DNA from: Ectocarpus siliculosus
Taxonomy: Eukaryota > Sar > Phaeophyceae > Ectocarpales > Ectocarpaceae
DNA length: 14,705 nt
Reading direction: 5' to 3'
NCBI GenBank assembly: GCA_000310025.1
Contig: FN647857.1
Coordinates: 412,878-427,582, forward strand
Positions 1 through 9,500 of the stretch are shown in pieces (the stretch's first letter is position 1; each line of letters begins with the position of its first letter). The position numbers and the translations under genes are program-made. The notes under the pieces were generated by a model, which saw only the letters and a list, made by a program, of their open reading frames with translations, was not told the origin of the DNA and did not search any database.

Positions 1-225
1 CGTCGCATGCCGCCGCTCCGAATTTCCGGTGCTACCCGTCTTTGCGACAACTCAAAACGGCAGCCATGCTGCTGCTATGAACGTATGATGACGCTGTTAC
101 CTTGCCTTTTGATGTGACGTCGGGATGTTGGCGGGGTTTACGCCCCCTGCTCAGGACGACGAGCGAGAGGCACGACCCAACATTCTAGCCAATGAGGCCC
201 GAGAGCGAGAGGCACGACAAACATT
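1..225 (-). other. 3' flank of the RING/TRAF/Tudor-like gene
   Basis: Sequence downstream of the TAG stop, presumably 3' UTR and beyond. It carries the second copy of a 42-base tandem duplication. I see no AATAAA-type polyadenylation signal on the minus strand and no other gene. Confidence 0.5.
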
Positions 226-243
226 CTAGCCAATGAGGCCCCA
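161..243. repeat. 42-base tandem duplication spanning the stop codon
   Basis: Two near-identical units begin at 161 and 203. Each holds GAGCGAGAGGCACGAC followed by AACATTCTAGCCAATGAGG. They differ mainly by one base of length near the middle. The right-hand unit contains the last codons and the TAG of the minus-strand gene; the left-hand unit repeats them in the 3' flank, 41 bases away and therefore out of frame. Confidence 0.85.
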
Positions 244-355
244 CGAGCGATGCGCCAGGACGTGGTCCCGCACGTCGCCGTCGTCGTACTCCACGCGGTG
301 CTCCCTCGTGGCCTCCTTGTACACGGTCGGGCGCCCGGTGTACCACCTCCCTTGC
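226..355 (-). CDS. Terminal exon 2 of the RING/TRAF/Tudor-like gene
   Basis: The 130-base exon follows the acceptor ccgttcgaacag|G. It encodes QGRWYTGRPTVYKE, then HRVEYDDGDV and ends RSWGLIG before TAG at 226-228. The aromatic and acidic pattern (WY..G, YDDGD, final W) is the second half of a Tudor/Agenet-like barrel. Only 42 whole codons are present. The case rests on the match of phase and domain with exon 1; no transcript evidence is available. Confidence 0.8.
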
Positions 356-3300
356 CTGTTCGAACGGGGGAGGGGAGGCGTGGGGCGCGGAGGTCAGTTT
401 CGTGCACGTCCAACCAAACGAGAGGCGAGGACGGGGGGTAGGGGGTGCACCCATGAACGCGCAAACAGCAGTCGTGTCTTTGTGTGTGTGTGGGAATCGA
501 GTATCGACGGCGACCTCACAGAGCGCAAAACAACGCGACACCTCTTGCTGTAGCGTGCGTACAAAAATCAGCATCGCCGTTGGTTGGTTGTTGTCGTTGT
601 GACTGCTTGCTGCTGCTGCTGCTGTTGTCTCTCATAATGCCAATATATCCTGGACTCTTACACGTGTAAGGTTAAACGAAGGAAATCTGGGGTTTGTGGC
701 GCGGGACTGCATCGTACATTGGCGAGAAAGAAAGAAACTGCGGGAAATTTCATCGCGGAAAAGGACAAGCAGGGGCGGTAATGACGTGGTGGTGGTGGTG
801 GTGGTGGTGGGTGGCAAGATAAGGTGTGACGCTAGGTCTAGGTATGTATGTGGGGTGTGTATGAGGAACCCCGCGGAAATTTTTGAGAAGGGCACAAGCC
901 CGGGTGGCGTGATGACCCCACGACACATCACAAAATATCCAGTTACATGAGCAGAGCAAAATGTGCCAGTTGTGGGTAAACATAAACTTGTGTTCCTATG
1001 TTATTTTTTTTAGTATGACACAACGAAACCATCTCCATCTAAGAAAAGAGTCTTGAGATAGATAAGCAACGAATTCATAGCGTCGGCCGAAGCTACCTGT
1101 ATTTCTACGATTTCCCGAGCAGCATTAAGCGATATCTCCTCTGTGGGCAACAGGCTCAACAAGACAGTTTGTTAGCCGCCGTGTGCTCTCCCTCTGTATT
1201 TTTCGCTGGGAAGGTTTAGAACTTGTATGCTTTTCAAAAAATCTGATCTATTTTCCAAGGGGTGCTTGAAAGGTCCTCCTTTCTTTCACACTCCTTCAGG
1301 GCAAGCGGAGGGAGAACTTCCGTGCTAACAGGCTAACCCGATTGAGGTAGGTATAGGTACACACGAGCCACGCAACGAAAAGACACCTTAAGAGTCGGAG
1401 AGACGGCCCTCCGAGTGTAAAGCGTTTTCTAGTAGCGTATTTCTCCGCAACTAGGAGGGTGCGAACACCAACCGATAACTCTCAGGAAAGCCCTCGACGA
1501 GATGTTTCCAAAACTACCTCTTTGGGAGTGGTATTTTTATTTTATTCTTTTATTCCTTTATTTTTTCTCCCATCATTGGACTCTGTCGTCTGCCCCTCTG
1601 GCCCTATCCTCCACTTGTACTAGCTAGACGACCCAACCGGGGTCACATAGGAGGGGGGGGTTGGACCTCCTGCTATATACCCCCCTGGTTGTGGACAAGT
1701 ACGCTATTGACAAACGCCAACACGGGGGTACCATCTCTCCAACATTTACGACACCCGACCCCCGAAACACTGCAAGTGGCCAACGGAACGGGCATGAAGC
1801 TTACAACCGTATGAATGCCATATTTCCAAAACACCAAAAGGGTGCGTTTCACGAACGATCATCAGCACGCATATTGAATGATGATGTGTGCGATGTAGTC
1901 TACACATTTTATTTCTGTTGAAAATTTTGCCCATCGCAGCAGTCGGGTCGTCGCAAGTGTAAGCAGAGGGGGGCGCATCGTTGCATTTTGCGTTCTTTGG
2001 AAAATAATGGCGCATATTTTCCACCAATCATGAACAACAACTAATATTACGTAGCACCACCAACGAGTCGTCGTGTGTCCGCTAACGCTGTTACGTTTAT
2101 TTGCTGCTTCGAAAGTACGTCTTTCTAGTAGGTTATCTGCATATATCCTGGACGCTTGTTCGTGGAAATAGAACAATCTTTTTTTTTAATGCTAATCTGT
2201 CTCAGACTCTTTTCTATGAATCCATTGCTATCTCAGACTCTTTTCTATGATAGAGATGGTTTCGTTGTGTCATATTAAGAAAAAAAAAAATCAAAACTAT
2301 ATTCCTTGTATTTTCGCAAGTCCCCGGAGAACCAAGACTCGTCCACGTGCCGGGCGCGTGTGTCCGTTGAACGGACCCAACGGTCATCGAACGCCAAAGA
2401 CGTTCCGACGTTCCGGAGACACTATAAACAGCAGTTACAAATAAAATAAGCGAAAGAGGCGGATACGCCCCCTGCCTGCTCCGTTCGTGAAAATGACTCG
2501 GTGGTATACTACCCCTTAAGGACAGCAGCAACAGCAGAGGTACAGCAGTAGAACTTGTACAGGAGGAGCGTGGTACTTCGCTGCTGTCGTGGCTGGGAAG
2601 AAGGGGGGGTTATTGTGATTGCGGTGGAAATCGAAGTAAACACCCACGCGGGTGAATTCACTCTACTTGTATGTCGCATCTGTGCATATGCATTACAAGA
2701 AGGAAAGACCAATACAAACATATTGTACAAACAGAGAAAGCCTACTCGTTCGAGATAAAAACCTGTACTTCGTGATTGGGAACAGAGAAAACGGCTCTTT
2801 TCAGGGTTAAAAAAAAATGTGTGATCGATCGGCACACGTGTTTGGAGTTTGGAGGGCGGGGGACCACCGCCGAACCCACACCTCTGTTGACCGTAACACA
2901 AGCCCCCTTCCGCCACACTACAGATTTACCACCGAGGGTTATTTTCCACCGGCGACGGACTCGCTCTAGACTTTACAGAGACAGGCACATGCTTGCGCAT
3001 GTTCAGCCAATGACGCGCATACACGCACACATGATTTCTCCTATCCTACAAGTACGTAACGCGACGTATGCATACATCATACCTGGAAAAAAACGCTGTG
3101 AACATCAACACGCGTCGCTTGGTTTTTCCCGCGACCAAAAAGCTACAGTACCTGTTGTCTTTTCTCTCACCTTGGCCAGAACACCACCACCTTCTTCTCC
3201 AGCAGCGAGCTCGGCCTTTCCAGGTAGGGTTTCAGGCAGGCCTCCACGGCCGGCACGGGCGCCTGGCTCGCCGTGTCCATCATGACCCCGGCGCTGGCGC

Positions 3301-4735
3301 GCGGCGGCGACCCTCCCGCCCTGGCCATCTGAACCGCCGCGGACAGCGTTCCCTTGGCGGTGCCACGGCCGCTAGCGCGGCTGGCGGTGCTGGGGACGAC
3401 GGTCTGCGTCGTTGCTATGGCCGCCGCTCTACTACCCGCCCCCGACTTCTTCCTGTCCGGCACCGCCAGCGGGAGCCTGACTGGCGCGGCGGCGGCAGCA
3501 GCGGTAGTAGTAGCGGTCTGAGGAGAGAACCCAGCTCTGTTCAATATCGCCGCGAACGGCATGGCGTTCGGCGGCTGCTGCTGCTGCTGCGGCGGCGGCT
3601 GCGGAGTGCGTGTCGCTGCCGCCTGCTGTTGCTGGTGCTTTCCCGCTCTTCTCGCATCCTGGGCCACGGCCGCCGCCGCCGCCGCCGCCTGCTGCTTCAG
3701 CTGCTGCTGCAGCCTCTCCTGCTTCTTGCCGTTCTCCTCGGCCGTCACGGCGGCGGCGGCGGTCATCGTCGTGATCTTGCCCCGAAGCGCCGCGGCCTCC
3801 TGGTCCCTCTCCTGCAGGCACCTCTCCGCCGCGGCGAGGCGGGCCTCGAGCTCCGACGCGCGCATCTCCGCGGAGGACGCGCGGCGCTCCGCCTCCTCCC
3901 CGGCGGCGCGGAGGCGGGCCGCCTCCGAGCGGGCCTCCAGCGCCTCGGCCTGCGCGAGCGCGAGGCGCCCGGGGCAAGTTGAAGAGGCCTCGTGGGCTTC
4001 GCGTTCGTGACGCTTGCCGAACCAGGAGCAGCCGTGCTGCCTGCGCCCGCACGGCACCAGCTGCTGGTCGCACGCGTGGCGACCGAGCTCCCCCCAGGAG
4101 AGGGAGATCCCGCAGCCGTCGCACCGGGAGGGCACGGCGTCCGCGATGCGCTGCAACGGGATGTTGGGCAGGAAGGCCTCGCGAGGGTGGTGATGGGCTC
4201 GGGCGGCGGCAGCAGGAGACGACGTGGAAGCAGCGGAGAGGGTGGTAGCGATGGGAGCAAGGGAGCACGGCTCGCACGGGCAAGGGCTCGTCCCATTCTG
4301 CTTGTCGACGACGAGGTGTTCCCTGCAGAACAGGCTGTGGCACGTGGGGCACTCCACGCAGTCCCGGAGGAGGTTGCCGCAGGCGCGGCAGCTGAAGGCG
4401 GCCAGGGACGAAGGTTCAAATCTTGTTGAACTTTTGGTCACGGCGGCAGCAGTTTGACAGAAAGAGGCAGCAGCGATGGGAGTGGAAATAAACTCGCGTC
4501 GGCCACCGGCAGCGCCCGTGGTGGTGGTGGTTGTCGTCACGGCGGCTGGGCCCGTCTTGACGGCCTCGGCGTCGGACAGGCTGAGCGTGCTCCAGCCCTT
4601 GGGAGGCGCCAGGCTGCTGGTCACCGTGGCGTCTCCGTCGCTGCTGTAGCTCGTGCCGCCTTCAACCTCGACGAAGTCGAACGAGTGATCCGACATGCAA
4701 CCGTCGTCGCTCGAGCTCTCCAACATACCACTCAT
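226..4735 (-). CDS. RING-like / TRAF-type zinc finger / coiled-coil / Tudor-like protein, two exons
   Basis: CDS joins 4735-3171 and 355-226 on the minus strand (564 aa). It starts at the first in-frame ATG (MSGMLESSSDDG); the frame stays open upstream to about 5011 but has only a GTG there. Visible order: acidic Ser-rich N-terminus (1-60); RING-like finger 116-157 with ligands C116, C119, C129, C132, C137, H140, C154, C157; TRAF-type finger about 205-254 (C205, C208, H220, C222, C229, C236, H243, H248, C254); Ala/Glu/Arg coiled coil about 256-345; Ala/Gln/Pro low-complexity linker about 346-500; Tudor/Agenet-like domain about 513-562 (VVVFW, GRWYTGR, VEYDDGD, W560). Exon 1 ends in phase 2 and exon 2 supplies the missing base, so the Tudor-like fold is continuous only after splicing. 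From family knowledge, RING and TRAF fingers bind E2 enzymes or partners, and Tudor domains bind methylated Lys/Arg. A ubiquitin-ligase or scaffold role is inference. I recognise no named orthologue. Confidence 0.82.
608..625. repeat. Short CTG-type microsatellite
   Basis: Run of GCT/CTG triplets within the intron of the minus-strand gene. No coding role is apparent. Confidence 0.8.
787..812. repeat. GTG/TGG microsatellite
   Basis: About eight GTG triplets in the same intron. The minus strand reads as polyHis or polyThr in translation, which accounts for the spurious open frames here. Confidence 0.85.
1012..2277. mobile_element. Candidate non-autonomous DNA element bounded by inverted repeats
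   Basis: The arm at 1012-1080 (TATGACACAACGAAACCATC, then AAGAAAAGAGTC and TTCATAG) recurs as the reverse complement at 2214-2277. Similarity extends over about 65 bases with a few substitutions and small indels, and each arm has an adjoining A/T run at its outer side. The 1.1 kb between the arms has no transposase-like frame. A degraded MITE-like element is the simplest reading. I cannot identify target-site duplications, so the exact ends and the class are uncertain. Confidence 0.45.
2197..2250. repeat. 31-base direct duplication next to the right inverted arm
   Basis: The motif CTCAGACTCTTTTCTATGA occurs twice with a 31-base period. The second copy forms part of the right arm of the inverted repeat and the first extends beyond it. 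Confidence 0.8.
3171..4735 (-). CDS. Exon 1 of the RING/TRAF/Tudor-like gene
   Basis: The exon holds 521 whole codons plus two bases and encodes everything up to VVVFWP. It ends at a GT donor (CCAAG|gtgaga) at 3170. Reading through the donor would stop almost at once (TGG CCA AGG TGA), which supports splicing here. GC is high, and GCC/CAG-type runs encode polyAla and polyGln in the linker. Confidence 0.85.
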
Positions 4736-6429
4736 GGTACAAGGGAAGATCCCAGGCGGAGTCTCGATGGTGTGTGTCGCGCGTATCTCGATGGCGTGGT
4801 GGCAACGGTGGTGATTGATTGGGCTCTCTCTGGGCAGGTTTGTGAGCAGCAGTGCTGTGTGAGAGAGAGAGAGCGGGGGAGAGGACGGCGGGAGGATCTC
4901 CGTCACGGAGATCTGAAAATAAATAAATATATTCCTGGATACCCTCCCCACCTTTTCCTCCGCGTGCCCCCTTCGTCGCTTGGGCTGCGCAGCTGCACCA
5001 GCAGCAGACACCTGCAGCAGTTGGCCGAGGAGGCGAGGTAGCAGTCCTCTGGCTGGTTGGCGGTGCTATACCGTGTGCAGCTATTCTCTCTGCGATCTGA
5101 CGAGCACCTGAGGTACGAACGATCCCTCCCACACGTCTACCTCTCAGTGTTTTCCACAGCAGCACCCGTAACAACTCTCCAAGACAGAAAAGAGGCACCG
5201 TCCGCGTCGAGATCCTTGTCCAGAAATGATCGATCCGCGTGTTGCGTCCTTTTGCAGCCGTGACTATGTATGCTGTTTACGCCTCTCCCGCTATTTTAGG
5301 TTTAGCGTTTTTTTCCCCCAATGACTCGTGTATCTTTCGACTGCTCTGTGTCCCACTATTACTACTACTCGCTGGACTGCTTGTAGCCTGCATGGACTGC
5401 TGCAAGGACTGCTGCTACATCTCACTGCAGGCAGTAGATTTGTGCCGCACCTCCGGAGGCCGCCTGAAAGTCTTGTGTATACCACACCTAACACGACGTT
5501 TTGAAGAACTCTTGTATGCAAGTATGTTGTGGTGACACTGCTATTGTATGGCATGGTGATGTTTACTGCATCTCTTTTACGTCCGCATTTATTGTATCGG
5601 ATGTTACACAGCAGTACCAAACCAGCAACCGTTTCACCCGTCCAACACATGCACACGTAAAGCACACAGGATGCTCGAGCAAGTCTGAAGTGTTGGTGCC
5701 TGTGTCGCCTCTCGCTCGCAATTCGCTACGTTCAGGGAGTGTGCGTGTTGGTGTGTGCTGAAGCTCTCGATGTACATAGCACGTCACTACACTATTGGGC
5801 TGTACTATAGACTCAATACAACCAACAAGACGCTACACATAGCCCGCCAAGCTGTAGTCTACATGTTGCACGGCAGTTCGCCATCTACTCCCTCCACAAA
5901 TTTGGATTGGAGGGCGCGTTAGTCGTGAGTACACACAGCAAAGGGGCCAAGAGGCCGTTGGACTCTTCTCGCGTTAACACATTGAAGGCGAGCATCGTAA
6001 GAGGAAACGAAATGTGGAGAAAAAAATAATCGTGTCCAACTTTCCTCCTGCGTGCTCGTGACCCCAGATACTGCTGTAGTATTAGTACATCTGCTGTGCG
6101 TCAAGCAAAAAAATCTACCAAAAGGTATAGAATGACGCCCAGAATTGATGGTACATGAACACGCACACACACACGTTTACTAGAAAAAGTGTGTTTAAGT
6201 TTGTTTCTCCCGCTTTGAAGACCGACGTTTCTTGGTCTTGGTCAGCGGTTGCTGCTAGTAGTAAGGACACCCCCAACATGCGTGTTGCATTGACACGATA
6301 CACAACCCTGGAGGGAAGCACCAGCCATCACCAGGTACACACACACGCTCTAGCTAACCCTCGAACTACAACGCGGCAGGGACGATCCCGACGACCAACA
6401 ACGACAAAAAAGCCGAGCTCGCGCGGCCG
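4736..6429. other. Divergent intergenic region between the two protein genes
   Basis: About 1.7 kb separates the two start codons, so both 5' leaders and presumably both promoters lie here. I see a perfect hairpin at 4897-4915, an AT-rich stretch at 4916-4934 and a CA run near 6160-6175. The longest plus-strand frame (5239-5535) is hydrophobic and Cys-rich but begins with GTG and shows no recognisable family. No clear TATA box or gene could be assigned. Confidence 0.6.
4897..4915. promoter_or_regulatory. Perfect hairpin in the 5' leader of the minus-strand gene
   Basis: GATCTCCG, loop TCA, then CGGAGATC gives eight perfect pairs with a three-base loop. It lies about 160 bases upstream of the ATG at 4735. 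On the minus strand the adjoining TTTATTTATTTTCAG also looks like a splice acceptor, so a 5' UTR intron is an alternative explanation for this stretch. Function is unknown. Confidence 0.35.
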
Positions 6430-6594
6430 ATGTCTGCGGCGCCGATGGACGGGCTCTCCCTGTCCGACGAGGCTAGCCTGTCACACCTGCGGCAGCGCCT
6501 GCAGCGGGACCTGAACTGCCTCTCCGACCCTGACCGGTCGACTCGGAAGCGTGCCCTGACCAAGCTCCAGAAGGCGCTTTTCCGCGAGGCGAAG
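6430..6594 (+). CDS. DNAAF5: DNAAF5 exon 1
   Basis: 55 codons ending FREAK, then donor AAG|gtaaaa in phase 0. It holds the N-terminal helix pair with LQRDLNCLSDPDRSTRKRAL. A second in-frame ATG at 6445 is a possible alternative start. Confidence 0.88.
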
Positions 6595-9500
6595 GTAAAA
6601 AGACCGTTGGAACAAGACCGTTGGACAACTTTTTTTAAGCACACCAGTCTTTGCACACCAAGAGCTAACGCGCTCGTACGGTGATCAGTATCTTCTTGCT
6701 GCTGTCGATGGTCTCCACAGCGGCGAGGTACTACGTCTACGTCTACGACGGTTGCGAATGATGTCTCTGTTTGTGTGTGGAGATGCCGAAAGCACTTTCC
6801 GGCTGCCGTTGTTAACGCGTCCATGTGACTCGTTTACTTGCTTTCAGTAGCACAAAGACGAGGGTGATCAATGTCTCGGGCCATCATCGAGAACATGCAA
6901 GAACAACGCCATGTACCTCAACCGACGAGCCCTGTACAATACATCGAATTCCCCCCCACTACCCCCCCCCTAGCCCACTGCATGGCGCCCAGAGCACTCC
7001 CGCGTCGGGAGGTAAAGCTACCAGGAAAAAAAGAGCGTCGGTGATTTGCTTCTTCTTCTCGTAAGCGGTGTGTTAGCCGCTCAGCCAGACGCCTCAAGGC
7101 GAAGCAAGCAATCCACAAACACCCAAGCAGTACGATCCCAACCACGCACCCTCCCACCCCCCACCCCCCACATTAACGAAACGGCTGCAGGTGCCGGAGG
7201 CGGTGCTGCGGGGGTTTCTCTCCAGATACCTCTCCGAGCGACTGGTGGGGATGATGGCCGATCCCGTCGAGAAGTGCAGAGAGATGGCGGGAGGTGCGTC
7301 GCGAATGAGGCGGAAATGAGCATGGCCGTGGTGGCAGTAGCGACGGGGGAAGGGGGGGTACTCATAGCCGTGCATGCCGTGGTCATTAGACCAGTTTGAC
7401 CTCGCATCCCTGCAAAGCCGGGACGGAGCAAGCCGGGGGCTGGGGGGGGGGGAAGGGTACTCATTGGTCGTGCATGCCGTAGTCGTTAGACGATGGACCT
7501 CGTATTCATGTTTGCATCCCTAAGTTGTTGGACCATTGACTCGAGGATGGAGCCAGTGCGGCGGGAGGGCGGTGGAGACGAGGGACTGTCGTTGTGTGCA
7601 TCCTGGGTGCGGTGGGAGGGAGTGGGGTTGGAAAAAGGGAGGTCGAGCGGCGATGAACGAGAGTCGCTTGTCGAAACAGTTTTTGATGGCCCAAATGCCG
7701 GCGGCTGTGGTGACGGTGGTCGAAATACTGTATCAAAGGAGGTGGCGGAAAGGGAGATGCTTGATCGTACGATTTTATAGCAGAAGGGGTGTGGGCATGG
7801 CCGCGATGTGCTGATTTCTGGTGCTGTTGGTGGCGTGTTTCCTCAGGGCTGTTGGCGGAGTTTGTGGATTCCGTGGGCGGCGGCGATGCACTGCCGGACA
7901 CGACGGCTTTGGCTAAGCAGGTGCGCCTCCCTTTCTCCCCCTCGGAATTCTCGTCCTCTTGGTGCCTCGTACGTCTGTGGTGGTTGTTGTTGTTGTTGTC
8001 GCTGTTTTCTGCTGCTGTGTTTGTGTTGTCATCGTTGGATTCGCTCGCCGTTGTTGCTGCTGCTGCTAAGGTGGCGGACAGGTGCTCTATTGCTCTTGTT
8101 ACCCCTCACGCAGATGGATTTTTGTGCGTTGGTGCGTTGCTTGCAGTCAACCTTGTGGGGCTGAGAGCTCCGCGCTTTCCGAGTGACCTTTTGGTCCTGC
8201 CACATATGCCAGGACGGACACTTAGCAAAGCTGCTCAAAACGCATGCATTTTTTCTTTCCTTGCCTTCCTCCAAGGAAGTAACAACACAAGCGTGACGCG
8301 CGCTGCTGCTGCGTGCCGCCCCATCGCCCTTTTTGTCTTCCTTGTGTCTGTGTTTTTCTTTCGTTTGCTCTGCTCCGTCCCGTTTTCTCCTCGTTTCTCT
8401 GGTGCTGGCGGTGCTGGCGGTGCTGGTGGTACTGGTGGTGCTGGTGGTTGCTGCTGCTGTTGCTTCTGCTTCTGCTTCTGGTGCTGCTGTTGCTTCTGGT
8501 GGTGGTGCTGCTGCTGTTGCTGGGTGCTGCTACTGCTGTGGTGGTCGTTGTTGTTGGTGGTGGTGATGGTGGTGGTGGTGCTTCTGCTGCTGGTGCTGCT
8601 GCTGGTGCTGCTGCCGGTGCAGGTGTTCTCCATGGCTGAAGTGCGGATAGGGAGCGTCCCACTGGTCGAGCCCGCGGAGGAAGTGAGGGCTCTCTTGCTC
8701 AGACTGTGCGGCGCGGTCCTGAGAGGGAAGAGCGCCGAAATATTCGGTTGTGAGGTAATTTAGGGTCGGTCTGTGTGTTTGAACCGAGTTTTCTGCGCGA
8801 AGTGTCTACATATGCTGTGTACATTTTGCGTCGACACGATCTGCGTCCTAGCGAAGCCATGCGCGCAAGGTTGTGTTTCAACGCAGTTTTTTGTTTTGGC
8901 TTGTTCTTTCATGTTTCCCATAAAATGGAAAGCCGCTCAGCAGTCGGTAGGTGGCGGCTTGCGTCCGATCAGAGAGGACCGACTGGCTGACTGTTGTATC
9001 TGCCCCAGCTTTTCTCTCTACGAGGCAGGCAGGCTCCTTCAACCGCAACGGCAGTAGAGTGGTGTCTGCATTGCGCCTGTGGTATTGTTGGACCCTTCTT
9101 TGAAAAAAAAAGCATTCTGCAACCTTCTTCATTTGCAACGATTGCCAGGCTCAAACGCAGCGCCTTGTTTTTCCCCCCGTCTCTTCGTCCGCTCCTCTTG
9201 TCCGCGTGTGGTTTGGCTCTCTCGACCCGGCGTGGTAAATACGTCTTACCGTCTCTGTCGCGCGCGCGGGGGGGGGGTGTCGACACATGAATACCGGGGG
9301 GGGGGGATCCGCAGATTGCCGGGGAGGCGTGTCGGGTGCTCTCGGCGGCTCTGACGGACCCGTTTCCCGAGGCGAAGCGGGAGTGCTGCTCTCTGTTGTT
9401 GCGGCTGGCCGATGTGTGCCCGGAAGGGCTCCGGTCTCGCCTAGGCAAGGTGTGGATTGATTTAATTGGTATGAATGTCTCGCGTGCGTTCATGGCACCA

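Larger units (their letters stand above)
356..3170 (-). other. Large intron (2815 bases) of the RING/TRAF/Tudor-like gene
   Basis: GT-AG intron, unusually long beside the 400-700 base introns of the neighbouring gene. It is AT-richer than the exons and contains short CTG and GTG runs, an inverted-repeat pair (1012-1080 and 2214-2277) and a 31-base direct duplication at 2197-2250. The open frames here, such as 2509-2916 minus and 1746-2027 minus, have no recognisable domain and no coding texture, so I annotate no gene inside it. Confidence 0.75.

Noticed and set aside
2509-2916. Minus-strand frame of 135 codons in the large intron as an extra exon
   Set aside because: Including it is unnecessary, because exon 1 and exon 2 join in phase and complete one domain.
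3068-3982. Plus-strand Arg/Leu-rich frame opposite exon 1
   Set aside because: Shadow of the GC-rich minus-strand coding sequence; residues reflect complementary codon bias.
4413-4423. B-box-like GGTTCAAATC on the plus strand
   Set aside because: Lies inside zinc-finger coding sequence with no tRNA fold around it.
4736-5011. N-terminal extension of the minus-strand gene by 92 codons
   Set aside because: The frame is open, but the only start there is GTG; the residues look like untranslated leader and an acceptor-like signal lies inside.
5239-5535. Small hydrophobic Cys-rich plus-strand protein
   Set aside because: GTG start, no family match I recognise, composition like the surrounding intergenic DNA.
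8222-8662. Minus-strand Ser/Thr/Gln-rich frames over intron 3
   Set aside because: Produced by antisense reading of GCT/GGT repeats; no domain.
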